Position numbers and translations under genes: made by a program
Shown: positions 18,049 through 25,929 of the stretch, piece by piece
How the letters are laid out: each line of letters begins with the position of its first letter
Position numbering within the stretch: the first letter of the stretch is position 1
Notes under the pieces: generated by a model
Told to the model about the DNA's origin: nothing
What the model saw: the letters and a program-made list of their open reading frames with translations, nothing else
Databases searched by the model: none
Source of the DNA: Fluviicoccus sp.
GTDB lineage: Bacteria > Pseudomonadota > Gammaproteobacteria > Pseudomonadales > Moraxellaceae
Assembly (NCBI RefSeq): GCF_030646115.1
Contig: NZ_JAUSMX010000009.1
Coordinates: forward strand, 1-64,000
Direction: 5' to 3'
Length of the DNA stretch: 64,000 nt

Positions 18049-18477
18049 ATGAAAACGATCAGTGCCAAGCCAGAAACCGTCAAGCGCGACTGGTATGTGG
18101 TTGACGCATCCGGCAAGACGCTGGGTCGTCTGGCTTCCGAAATTGCCAGCCGTCTGCGCGGCAAGCACAAGCCCGTATACACACCGCATGTGGACACGGG
18201 CGACTACATCATTGTCGTGAATGCCGCCAAGGTTGCCGTGACCGGTAACAAGGGTGAAGACAAGATGTATTATCGTCACTCCGGTTACACGGGTGGCATC
18301 AAGAGCATCAACTTCAATAAGTTGATCGCCACCAAGCCTGAACTGGTTATCGAGAATGCTGTCAAGGGCATGCTGCCGAAAGGCCCTCTGGGTTATGCCA
18401 TGTTCAGCAAACTGAAAGTCTACGGCGGTGCCGAGCATCCGCATACCGCCCAGCAGCCTCAGGCTCTGGATATTTAA
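18049..18477 (+). CDS. rplM: 50S ribosomal protein L13
   Basis: The 142-residue protein matches L13 over its length: [20 protein letters not shown] at the start, [17 protein letters not shown] and the C-terminal [18 protein letters not shown]. It binds 23S rRNA early in large-subunit assembly. It is followed ten bases later by rpsI, the usual pairing. Upstream is a weak AAGG ribosome-binding site, as expected for a translationally regulated gene. Confidence 0.98.
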   Translation: MKTISAKPETVKRDWYVVDASGKTLGRLASEIASRLRGKHKPVYTPHVDTGDYIIVVNAAKVAVTGNKGEDKMYYRHSGYTGGIKSINFNKLIATKPELVIENAVKGMLPKGPLGYAMFSKLKVYGGAEHPHTAQQPQALDI

Positions 18478-18487
18478 GGGGTAGTCC

Positions 18488-18883
18488 ATGACTGCAGCAG
18501 CAACGAATTATGGCACTGGCCGTCGCAAGACTGCGACTGCCCGCGTATTCCTGAAGCCCGGCACCGGTGCTATCACGATTAACAACCGCACCATTGATGT
18601 CTATTTCGGCCGCGAAACCGCCCGCATGATCGTGCGTCAGCCGCTGGAACTGATTGAAGGCGCCGACAAGTTTGATGTCTATGTCACCGTCAGCGGCGGC
18701 GGCATCGGCGGTCAAGCCGGTGCAATCCGCCACGGTATCACCCGTGCGCTGGTTGAATATGATGAGACCTTGAAGTCGGCCTTGCGCCAGGCTGGTTTCG
18801 TGACCCGCGACTCCCGCGAAGTCGAGCGCAAGAAGCTCGGTCTGCGCAAGGCGCGTAAACGTCCCCAGTACTCCAAGCGTTAA
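18488..18883 (+). CDS. rpsI: 30S ribosomal protein S9
   Basis: The 131-residue protein matches S9, with [20 protein letters not shown] near the start and the conserved C-terminal [12 protein letters not shown], which reaches the P-site tRNA. It is the second gene of the rplM operon and is followed by a terminator. Confidence 0.98.
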   Translation: MTAAATNYGTGRRKTATARVFLKPGTGAITINNRTIDVYFGRETARMIVRQPLELIEGADKFDVYVTVSGGGIGGQAGAIRHGITRALVEYDETLKSALRQAGFVTRDSREVERKKLGLRKARKRPQYSKR

Positions 18884-18903
18884 TTCGCTGGTTGTATGCT
18901 CAG

Positions 18904-18932
18904 TCCCCGGCTTGCCGGGGATTGTTGTTTTT
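18904..18932 (+). terminator. Terminator after rpsI
   Basis: A 7-bp GC stem (TCCCCGG with CCGGGGA, 18904-18910 and 18915-18921) has a CTTG loop and is followed by a T-rich run (TTGTTGTTTTT). It ends the rplM-rpsI transcript. Confidence 0.88.
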
Positions 18933-18988
18933 GCGGCAGGAAAGGCCGGCTGTGGGGCTAATTCCCTTGTAAGGCTATGGCTTTTCCC

Positions 18989-19017
18989 TTGTAACAACAC
19001 GTAAATTTATTTAGTAT
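18989..19017 (+). promoter_or_regulatory. Probable promoter of petABC
   Basis: TTGTAA (18989-18994) and TAGTAT (19012-19017) have a 17-base spacer that is AT-rich. They lie between the rpsI terminator and petA, leaving a leader of about 65 bases. Each hexamer matches consensus at four of six positions. Confidence 0.5.
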
Positions 19018-19089
19018 TGCGTGGCTTTTAGGTGGGCTTTGCGGCGACTGGCTGCACGGCCCTGTTGTGCTTGTTTGGGGAGTGCGTGA

Positions 19090-19674
19090 ATGAGTACTGA
19101 CGGCGTTAATCATGGCCGCCGAAGGATGCTGATCGGCGCCACCGCAGCCGTAGGGGCTGTCGGGGTGGTAGGGGCGGCTGTCCCGTTTGTGAAGTCCTGG
19201 AATCCCAGCGCCAAGGCGAAAGCCGCCGGTGCTCCGGTGACTGCGGATATCAGCCGACTGGAGCCGGGCCAGCAGATGACGGTGGAGTGGCGTGGCAAGC
19301 CGGTATGGGTGGTGCGGCGCACCCCCGAAAGTCTGGCTACCCTGAAGAAAGTGGCCGGAGACCTGCGTGATCCGGAGTCTGCAGAGTCGCTGCAGCCGGA
19401 TGCCGCCAAGAACGAGCATCGTTCCATCAAGCCCGAATTCCTGGTGCTAGTGGGCATTTGCACTCACTTGGGGTGTTCGCCGCTGTACCGTCCGGAAGTC
19501 GCTCCGGCGGATCTCGGGCCAACTTATCAAGGGGGCTTTTTCTGTCCGTGTCATGGCTCAACCTACGACATGGCGGGCCGTGTCTTCAAGGGTGTGCCCG
19601 CGCCGACGAACCTGGAAGTCCCGCCTTACCGGTACGATAGCGATGCTGTCATTACCATTGGGGAGTCTGCCTGA
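19090..19674 (+). CDS. petA: Rieske iron-sulfur subunit of cytochrome bc1
   Basis: The 194-residue protein has an N-terminal twin-arginine-like GRRRMLIGAT followed by a transmembrane segment, then the Rieske motifs CTHLGC and CPCHGSTYD, which bind the 2Fe-2S cluster. It takes electrons from ubiquinol and passes them to cytochrome c1. Its stop overlaps petB by one base, so petABC is a tightly coupled operon. Confidence 0.97.
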   Translation: MSTDGVNHGRRRMLIGATAAVGAVGVVGAAVPFVKSWNPSAKAKAAGAPVTADISRLEPGQQMTVEWRGKPVWVVRRTPESLATLKKVAGDLRDPESAESLQPDAAKNEHRSIKPEFLVLVGICTHLGCSPLYRPEVAPADLGPTYQGGFFCPCHGSTYDMAGRVFKGVPAPTNLEVPPYRYDSDAVITIGESA

Positions 19675-20906
19675 TGAACAAGTTGCTCTCTAACCTGATG
19701 GGCTGGGTGGATGCCCGGTTTCCGGCGACGGAAACCTATAAATACCACATGTCCGAATACTACGCGCCGAAGAACTTCAACTTCTGGTACTTCTTCGGTG
19801 TGCTGTCCATGGTGGTTCTGGTCAACCAGTTGCTCACCGGTTTCTGGCTGACCATGATGTACAGCCCCACCGCCGAAGGTGCGTTCGACTCCATCGAATA
19901 CATCATGCGGGATGTGGAATACGGCTGGGTAATCCGCTACATGCACTCCACGGGGGCCTCAGCGTTCTTTGTGGTGGTCTATCTGCACATGTTCCGGGGG
20001 CTGCTCTACGGCTCCTACCAGAAGCCTCGCGAGCTGGTCTGGGTCATTGGCATGGCAATTTACCTTTGTCTGATGGCGGAAGGTTTCTTCGGTTACCTGC
20101 TGCCTTGGGGCAACATGTCCTACTGGGGCGCCCAGGTGATTCTGAATCTGGTCGGTGCCATCCCTGTCGTGGGCGATGCTCTGGTGACCTGGGTTCGGGG
20201 TGACTTCCTGATTTCCGGCGCCACCCTGAACCGTTTCTTTGCGATACATGTGGCTGTGATCCCGTTGATTCTGTGCGCCTTGGTGTTCATCCACCTCGTT
20301 GCCTTGCATCATGTTGGTTCCAACAACCCGGACGGTGTGGATATCAAGAAGAACAAGGGTGCAGACGGCAAGCCGCTGGATGGCATACCCTTCCATCCGT
20401 ATTACACCGTGCATGACCTGGTCGGTATTGTGGTGTTCCTGGCCGTGTTCGCTACCGTGATTTTCTTCTTCCCGGATGGCGGCGGTTATTTCCTGGAAAA
20501 GCCGAACTATGAGCCGGCCAATCCCATGAAGACACCACCGCACATTGCACCGGTCTGGTATTACACGCCTTACTACGCCATCCTGCGCGCCGTGCCTTCC
20601 AAGCTGGGTGGTGTGATTGCCATGGGCGGCGCCATCGCCATCCTGTTTGTATTGCCGTGGCTGGATCGCAGCCCCGTGAAGTCCATCCGCTACAAGGGCT
20701 GGATGAGCAAGACCTGGCTGGCGCTTTTTGTCATCAGCTTCGTGGGTCTCGGCTACTTGGGTGCTGTTCCTTCCGATCCGGTCAAGACGATTATTTCCCG
20801 TGTCTTGACGGTGCTGTATTTCCTGTTCTTCCTGCTGATGCCGTTCTACACGTCGATTGAGACCTGCAAGCGGCCTCCGAAGCGTGTTACGGGGGGGGGT
20901 CACTGA
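19674..20906 (+). CDS. petB: Cytochrome b subunit of the bc1 complex
   Basis: The 410-residue multi-span protein matches cytochrome b. Heme-ligand histidines lie in helices containing RYMHSTGASAFFVVVYLHMF and RFFAIHVAVIPLILCALVFIHL-type segments. The Qo-site motif appears as PVWYYTPYYAILRA, the bacterial form of the PEWY region. It binds two b hemes and both quinone sites. The start overlaps the petA stop and the stop overlaps the petC start. Confidence 0.97.
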   Translation: MNKLLSNLMGWVDARFPATETYKYHMSEYYAPKNFNFWYFFGVLSMVVLVNQLLTGFWLTMMYSPTAEGAFDSIEYIMRDVEYGWVIRYMHSTGASAFFVVVYLHMFRGLLYGSYQKPRELVWVIGMAIYLCLMAEGFFGYLLPWGNMSYWGAQVILNLVGAIPVVGDALVTWVRGDFLISGATLNRFFAIHVAVIPLILCALVFIHLVALHHVGSNNPDGVDIKKNKGADGKPLDGIPFHPYYTVHDLVGIVVFLAVFATVIFFFPDGGGYFLEKPNYEPANPMKTPPHIAPVWYYTPYYAILRAVPSKLGGVIAMGGAIAILFVLPWLDRSPVKSIRYKGWMSKTWLALFVISFVGLGYLGAVPSDPVKTIISRVLTVLYFLFFLLMPFYTSIETCKRPPKRVTGGGH

Positions 20907-21571
20907 TGAAAAAACTGTTCATGATGCTGATGCTCATGCTGAGCCCGGCCCTTGTTCAGGCTGCGGGTGTCACATGCGGTGATATTCCGCATTGTCACAA
21001 GGCGCCGGTGGATTTGCACAACAAGGAGTCATTGCAGAATGGCGCCAAGTTGTTCATCAGCTACTGCATGGGATGCCACTCCGCCAAGTACCTGCGCTAT
21101 GAGCGCATGGCGCAGGATCTTGATATTGATCCGAAGCTGGTGGCCGAGTACATGATGTTCACTACCGACAAGGTGGGCGACGCCATGGACCCCAAGTTCA
21201 ACCAGAAGGACCAGGCGAAATGGTTTGGCAATGCACCGCCAGACCTGTCTCTGGAAACCCGCCTCCGGAGTCCGGACTGGGTTTACACCTATCTGCTGAA
21301 CTTCTATCCGGATGCCAAGCGCCCTTGGGGTGTTAACAACCGGGTGTTCAAGGATGTGGCCATGCCGCATGTGCTGGGTGATCTGGAAGAAGAGCTGGGT
21401 CCTGAAGGTTATGAAGAGGCTGTGGGCGACCTCACCAACTTCATGACGTATATGGCCGAGCCGATCCGCACCGAGCGTGAACGACTGGGTATCTTTGTCT
21501 TGCTGTTCCTGGCGCTGTTGTTCGTGCCGGTGTACCTGCTGAACAAAGAGTACTGGAAAGATGTAAAATAA
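20906..21571 (+). CDS. petC: Cytochrome c1
   Basis: The 221-residue protein begins with a signal peptide ending in VQAAG, carries one heme c motif CMGCH (about residues 50-54) and ends with a transmembrane anchor (about 196-213). It passes electrons from the Rieske protein to soluble or membrane cytochrome c. An additional pair of cysteines, CGDIPHC, lies near the mature N-terminus. The gene is followed by a terminator. Confidence 0.95.
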   Translation: MKKLFMMLMLMLSPALVQAAGVTCGDIPHCHKAPVDLHNKESLQNGAKLFISYCMGCHSAKYLRYERMAQDLDIDPKLVAEYMMFTTDKVGDAMDPKFNQKDQAKWFGNAPPDLSLETRLRSPDWVYTYLLNFYPDAKRPWGVNNRVFKDVAMPHVLGDLEEELGPEGYEEAVGDLTNFMTYMAEPIRTERERLGIFVLLFLALLFVPVYLLNKEYWKDVK

Positions 21572-21621
21572 GGCTGTTCACGGCGAGTTCGTGACGGGGT
21601 CAAGGCCCCGGAGCCTTCTGG

Positions 21622-21656
21622 AAAAGGGCAACGCCATCCCGGTGTCGCCCTTTTTT
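21622..21656 (+). terminator. Terminator after petC
   Basis: AAAAGGGC (21622-21629) pairs with GCCCTTTT (21647-21654), with an inner stem ACGCC/GGTGT, and six T residues follow the GC part. This separates petABC from sspA, although read-through is common in related operons. Confidence 0.88.
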
Positions 21657-21675
21657 CTTTTCTGCGGAGTACTGC

Positions 21676-22305
21676 ATGAGTGTTGCCAGTCACCGTTTTG
21701 CCCTGACCTTGTTTGTGGGTGCGGATATTCGGAGTCATTGGCTAAGGTTGGTTGTGGCTGAAAAGAAGTTGACGGCGGATATCCGGGAGTTGCCGGTCGA
21801 GGAGTTACCGGCGGATGTTCTGGCGCAAAACCCCTATGGCACCTTGCCGGTGCTGGTGGATCGGGATATATGCCTGCACGATGCCCGTGTCGCCATGGAA
21901 TATGTAGATGAGCGTTTTCCGCAGCCGCCTTTGCAGCCGTCAGGTCCGGTTGAGCGTGCGCGGCAACGCCAGTTGGCAGGACGAATTGAACGTGAGTGGT
22001 GCCGTCCCGCAGAGCTGATCCTGAACGGCTCCGGGGGGGCGGAGGCGATTCGGTTGCGGAAGCATTTGCGGGAAAGCCTGATGGCTGTCAGTCCGGTCTT
22101 TAATGACTTACCGTATTTCATGAGCCAGGATTTCACCTTGCTGGATTGCATGCTGGCGCCGATCATATGGCGTTTGCCGCAATTGGGCCTGGACCTGCCG
22201 GAGAAACCCTGCAAGGGATTGTTAAGATATCGCGAGCGCTTGATGGCAAGGCCGGGGTTTCAGCAAAGCATCCGCACCGTCGCTTCGCGCGAGGAGTGGT
22301 CTTGA
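21676..22305 (+). CDS. sspA: Stringent starvation protein A
   Basis: The 209-residue protein is a glutathione-S-transferase fold protein of the SspA type, with the thioredoxin-like N-terminal region (ELPADVLAQNPYGTLPVLVD, then the ER/DARVAMEYVDERFP segment) and an all-helical C-terminal half. SspA binds RNA polymerase and acts in stationary phase and acid stress; it is not an active GST. Normally sspB follows directly, but here a diguanylate cyclase gene lies between them. Confidence 0.93.
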   Translation: MSVASHRFALTLFVGADIRSHWLRLVVAEKKLTADIRELPVEELPADVLAQNPYGTLPVLVDRDICLHDARVAMEYVDERFPQPPLQPSGPVERARQRQLAGRIEREWCRPAELILNGSGGAEAIRLRKHLRESLMAVSPVFNDLPYFMSQDFTLLDCMLAPIIWRLPQLGLDLPEKPCKGLLRYRERLMARPGFQQSIRTVASREEWS

Positions 22306-22321
22306 ACGAGGGCGTCCGGAC

Positions 22322-23854
22322 GTGAGGCTGAGCGGCAACCGGCTGATTGATGGAGCATCACTCGCGACGGTGCTTGTGTCCTTGACGTTGCTGACGGCGG
22401 GATCAGCCGGATATTCCGTTTTCCCGGAATATGGCGTAATGCCAACGGTCACCGGGTTGTTGCTGGTAGTTCTGGCGCTGCTATTGGCAGCAGTTGAGCG
22501 CTTTCTTGCACTGTCAATTACGGTCGAGGTTCTGGGTGACACCCGGACTGCACAATGGCGGGAGAAAGATCTCGGTCTTCGTCTGCAAATTTCCAAGGTT
22601 TCGTTGCAGCAAGCACCCAAATATCTGATTCGATCCGTGTCTCTCACCGGTCTGCTCGTAGTCGGTTTAATGTTTGCCTGGATATCCGGTTGGACCAGCG
22701 TGGGCTCGGAACAGTCCCATGGCATGCAGTTACCTGCGCCGCATACTTTACTCTGCATGTTTTTACTTTTTCTGGCTGCGTTAGCCGCAACTTATCAGAA
22801 AGTCAGTTCCCTGCTCATAATCCAGTTGGCCGGCCTCGTAGTGATTGTGGTGGCGCTTTCCGCCCTGGTGGGGCATGTGTTCGGCACCCGGTCGCCGGTC
22901 ATGATGGGTTTTGGCGGGATGTCGGGGATGGCGGCTATGGCCCTGCCGACAGCCATGTGTTTGTTGTGTCTGGGCGGCGGATTTATGGTAAATGCGGGGC
23001 GGGATTATTTTCTGGCCGTGCCGGTTCGCCTGTTTTCGGCATTCAGCGCCATTGCCTTGCTTCTGCTGTCATTGGGCGGTTTGCCGTTGCTGCTGGGGTG
23101 GTTTATTGCCGGTCTGGACTGGGGCGGGCGATACGGACGCGACTCAGCGCTGGCGCTGCTGGTGGTGCTTAACATCCTGCTGCAATTGCCGGTGATCCTG
23201 CATGTGGCGCGAAAGCTGTTTTTCAGGGAGCACCAGTTACGACAGGCGGTGAACTCCCTTCAGGAGGCAGTCGCACAAAAGGATGATTTGACGGCCCGGT
23301 TACGGGAGCTTTCGCGGCGTGACCCACTGACCGGACTGTTCAATCGCCGCGCCTTTGAGGAAGAGCTGCGTAAAGTATGGCGCCGGAGTCAACGCGGCCG
23401 CCAAACGCTGTCATTACTTTATGTCGATATCGATTTTTTCAAAGCCTTCAATGACTTTTACGGGCACCCTGTCGGGGATGCCTGCCTGATCGCCGTGGCC
23501 GGCGTGTTGAACGCGGCTGTCAAGCGTGAAGGGGATATGGTGGCTAGGTTGGGGGGGGAGGAGTTTGTCGTATTGCTTCCGGACACGGGGCAGGATGGCG
23601 CGCTCGCTGTTGCTGCCCGGTTGCACCGGTTATTGCAGCTTGAGTCGATTGCCCATGACCAGTCGTCAATTGCGGCGAAGCTGACGGTCAGTATCGGCAT
23701 CAGCAGCCTGTTGCCGCGTCGGGGTGATGATCCCGGCATGCTGGTGGCGGAGGCAGACAAGGCGCTGTATCAGGCCAAGTCTGAGGGCCGCAACCGGACA
23801 TTCGTCGCACCGGTGGCCTCCATTCGACCGGATCAGCTACAATTACCGCATTAA
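22322..23854 (+). CDS. Membrane-anchored diguanylate cyclase (GGDEF)
   Basis: The 510-residue protein has about eight predicted transmembrane helices in residues 11-297, a short linking helix (about 300-330) and a GGDEF domain (about 333-495). The domain has DPLTGLFNRRAFEEEL, the active-site GGEEF at 411-415 and an inhibitory-site RxxD (REGD, 402-405) exactly five residues before it. It should make cyclic di-GMP under product inhibition. The membrane part is not a sensor type I recognise. The start is GTG, 16 bases after sspA. Its place between sspA and sspB is unusual. Confidence 0.9.
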   Translation: MRLSGNRLIDGASLATVLVSLTLLTAGSAGYSVFPEYGVMPTVTGLLLVVLALLLAAVERFLALSITVEVLGDTRTAQWREKDLGLRLQISKVSLQQAPKYLIRSVSLTGLLVVGLMFAWISGWTSVGSEQSHGMQLPAPHTLLCMFLLFLAALAATYQKVSSLLIIQLAGLVVIVVALSALVGHVFGTRSPVMMGFGGMSGMAAMALPTAMCLLCLGGGFMVNAGRDYFLAVPVRLFSAFSAIALLLLSLGGLPLLLGWFIAGLDWGGRYGRDSALALLVVLNILLQLPVILHVARKLFFREHQLRQAVNSLQEAVAQKDDLTARLRELSRRDPLTGLFNRRAFEEELRKVWRRSQRGRQTLSLLYVDIDFFKAFNDFYGHPVGDACLIAVAGVLNAAVKREGDMVARLGGEEFVVLLPDTGQDGALAVAARLHRLLQLESIAHDQSSIAAKLTVSIGISSLLPRRGDDPGMLVAEADKALYQAKSEGRNRTFVAPVASIRPDQLQLPH

Positions 23855-23875
23855 TCCGTTTTTTCCGAGGAAACC

Positions 23876-24364
23876 ATGACTCCGAGCAGGCCCTACCTGG
23901 TTCGCGCCATCTACGAATGGCTGGTGGATAACCAGGCAACCCCGTATTTGCTGCTGGATGCCAACGCCACCGGAGCGCGGGTGCCGGTTCAGTATGTCAA
24001 GGACGGCAAGATAGTGTTGAATATTGCCCCGCATGCGGTCAAGGACCTGTTTGTGCGAAATGACGGATTGTCTTTTTCCGCGCGCTTCAATGGCGCGTCG
24101 ATGACGGTGGAAGCCCCCATGTCGGCGGTGCTGGCGATTTATGCCAGGGAGAACGGGCAGGGTATGTTTTTTGACGCCAATGAGGAGTTTGAGGTTCAAG
24201 GTGACGCTGAGACAGAGCCGGAGTCATCTGTGATCTCCCAGGCGGCGCCAGTTCTGGCTTCGGTGCCTGCCGGTCGTGCGGAGGAGTCCGCCGATGTTGC
24301 CGGTGACGGTGATGACCGGCCCCGTCCCGGTGGCGGGCGGCCCAGCCTGCGTGTTGTCAAGTAA
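23876..24364 (+). CDS. sspB: ClpXP specificity-enhancing factor SspB
   Basis: The 162-residue protein has an SspB substrate-binding domain (about 1-110, with PYLVRAIYEWLVDNQATPYL at the start), a flexible acidic and Gly/Pro-rich linker, and the C-terminal ClpX-binding tail PSLRVVK. It tethers ssrA-tagged proteins to ClpXP. It lies 21 bases after the GGDEF gene and is convergent with the BON-domain gene. Confidence 0.95.
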   Translation: MTPSRPYLVRAIYEWLVDNQATPYLLLDANATGARVPVQYVKDGKIVLNIAPHAVKDLFVRNDGLSFSARFNGASMTVEAPMSAVLAIYARENGQGMFFDANEEFEVQGDAETEPESSVISQAAPVLASVPAGRAEESADVAGDGDDRPRPGGGRPSLRVVK

Positions 24365-24387
24365 ATCCGCCGTGTGCTGCCCGGCGC

Positions 24388-24969
24388 TCAGTCGGGCAGA
24401 TAATCAATCAGTTTGACAATGCGCTTGACCTCAGGGACTTGCCGTACCCTCTCAATGGCCTGATCCGCTTCGGCCTTCTTGAGTTTGGCCATCAGATAAA
24501 CGACCCCATCTTCCACCAGCACCTTGCACTGACTGCTGGGAAAACCCTTCGCGAACGTCAGGGCGCTGCGAATCCGGGCGGAAATCACGCTGTCGCGGGC
24601 CCGCGCCACCATGGGCGTGGCATTTTCTGAGACGACAAGCTCATTGTGCACAGTGCCTACTTCGCGCATGGACTTGAGGTTGTCGGCTGCTAATTTCTTG
24701 AGGGGCTCATTAGGAACCTGACCGACCAGCAGTACATTGCTGTAAAAGCTCATGACCAGCACCCGGGAGTTGGCAAAGTCCGGGTGCAGTTTGTACAGGT
24801 TGATGGCAAAGGTTCGCTCGATGCTCATGTCCTCCACCCGCTGGCTGAAGGTGCGCTCACCGTCGGCGGCGCCCACCGGCTCAGGGCCGGATACAGCGGC
24901 GACAAAACGGGCGCAGCCGGATAACATAAATAGCAGGATTAACAGGCTAGGAGCCAAAATTGTCTTCAT
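24388..24969 (-). CDS. dolP: DolP/YraP-like BON-domain lipoprotein
   Basis: The 193-residue protein has a lipoprotein signal with lipobox MLSGC (Cys at about residue 18) and two BON domains. These include VLVMSFYSNVLLVGQVPNE and VLVEDGVVYLMAKLKKAEAD. DolP supports outer-membrane integrity and the BAM machinery. The ATG at 24969 is preferred because GGAG lies six bases upstream; the frame extends back to an ATG at 24990. It overlaps the end of diaA by 23 bases. The order diaA-dolP matches E. coli. Confidence 0.88.
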   Translation of the reverse strand: MKTILAPSLLILLFMLSGCARFVAAVSGPEPVGAADGERTFSQRVEDMSIERTFAINLYKLHPDFANSRVLVMSFYSNVLLVGQVPNEPLKKLAADNLKSMREVGTVHNELVVSENATPMVARARDSVISARIRSALTFAKGFPSSQCKVLVEDGVVYLMAKLKKAEADQAIERVRQVPEVKRIVKLIDYLPD

Positions 24970-25543
24970 CATGGACTCCGAAAAGGGCATTGTCGATCAG
25001 GTCGCAACAACAGTGCAGCACGAACAGTTGCAGTTCGTGTATCAGGGCGGGCTCGGTGGCCGGCACCGCCAGCAGGGACTCCGAGGTGATGAAGTCCGGC
25101 CCGCGCAATCCTGATTCACTGGTCAGGATCAGCACTTGGCATTGCAGGTCGCGGGCCGTGCTGAAGGCCGATTGAAGGCTGGGGTGATCCGCCGACACCA
25201 CAAAAACGATAATGTCGCCGGGATTGGCCAGAGCCTGCAGGGGGCGGGCCAGCAAGTCTTCCGGATTCCCGGGCACAAAGGGGCTGACCAGTGCGCTGCC
25301 CGGCGTCAGGGCGATGGCAGGAAAGGCCGGTCGTTCACAATCAAAACGATCGATCATCCGGGCGACAAAGGCGGCGGCATTGGGTGCATGCGCCCCCAGT
25401 CCGCAGCAAAAGATCTTTTTTTCCTGCATCAGCGCGTCAATCAGGCGATTGGCGAAAAGGCTGATGGTTTCCCCGTGCAGTTCAATGAGCTGGTTGAGGG
25501 CGGTCAGGTGTGCTTCGGTACGTTGACTGATGATATCAATCAT
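24947..25543 (-). CDS. diaA: DiaA-like SIS-domain protein
   Basis: The 198-residue SIS-domain protein matches DiaA/GmhA. FCCGLGAHAPNAAAFVARM corresponds to the CCGNGTSAANAQHF-type sugar-phosphate loop, and ERPAFPAIAL and the C-terminal LHCCCDLIDNALF are conserved. DiaA binds DnaA and promotes initiation. The loop has lost the usual Asn and Ser, so isomerase activity is unlikely, in keeping with DiaA. The ATG at 25543, nine bases after the yraN stop, was chosen; an upstream frame to 25582 lies inside yraN. Confidence 0.88.
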   Translation of the reverse strand: MIDIISQRTEAHLTALNQLIELHGETISLFANRLIDALMQEKKIFCCGLGAHAPNAAAFVARMIDRFDCERPAFPAIALTPGSALVSPFVPGNPEDLLARPLQALANPGDIIVFVVSADHPSLQSAFSTARDLQCQVLILTSESGLRGPDFITSESLLAVPATEPALIHELQLFVLHCCCDLIDNALFGVHDEDNFGS

Positions 25544-25551
25544 GAATGGGC

Positions 25552-25929
25552 TTACTCGGCAAGAAAGGCGGCCGGAATCCACTGGAACATCCAGTTTCCG
25601 GGGTTCCCGCTCATGGCGATCACGTCGAACCTGACGGCATGATTCGCAAATCGCGGTCGATGGTGCAGAAAATAGCGGGCGGCCGCAATGATTTTTTGTT
25701 GCTTGCCGCGAGTGACAGACCCTATGGCGCCGCCAAAGTCCTCGCCGCCGCGATAGCGGACCTCCACAAAGACCAGCAGGTCGCCCTTGACGACGATCAG
25801 GTCGACCTCACCCCGGCGGCTGCGGAAATTGCGGCTAACCGGGTGGAAGCCCTGTTGAATGAGGTAGTGGCAGGCGGCGTCTTCAGCGGCTTGTCCGCAA
25901 ATTTGGCGTGAGGGGGCGAGGGGTTCCAT
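25552..25929 (-). CDS. yraN: UPF0102 protein YraN, endonuclease-like fold
   Basis: The protein (125 residues from the chosen ATG) has the YraN pattern: GQAAEDAACHYLIQQGF, RRGEVDLIVVKGDLLVFVEV and the downstream VRYRGGEDFGGAIGSVT. It resembles Holliday-junction resolvase-like nucleases, with conserved Glu and Asp; no activity is established. The ATG at 25929 sits inside the end of lpoA and gives a 47-base overlap in another frame; an ATG at 25968 would overlap more. It follows lpoA as in E. coli. Confidence 0.88.
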   Translation of the reverse strand: MEPLAPSRQICGQAAEDAACHYLIQQGFHPVSRNFRSRRGEVDLIVVKGDLLVFVEVRYRGGEDFGGAIGSVTRGKQQKIIAAARYFLHHRPRFANHAVRFDVIAMSGNPGNWMFQWIPAAFLAE

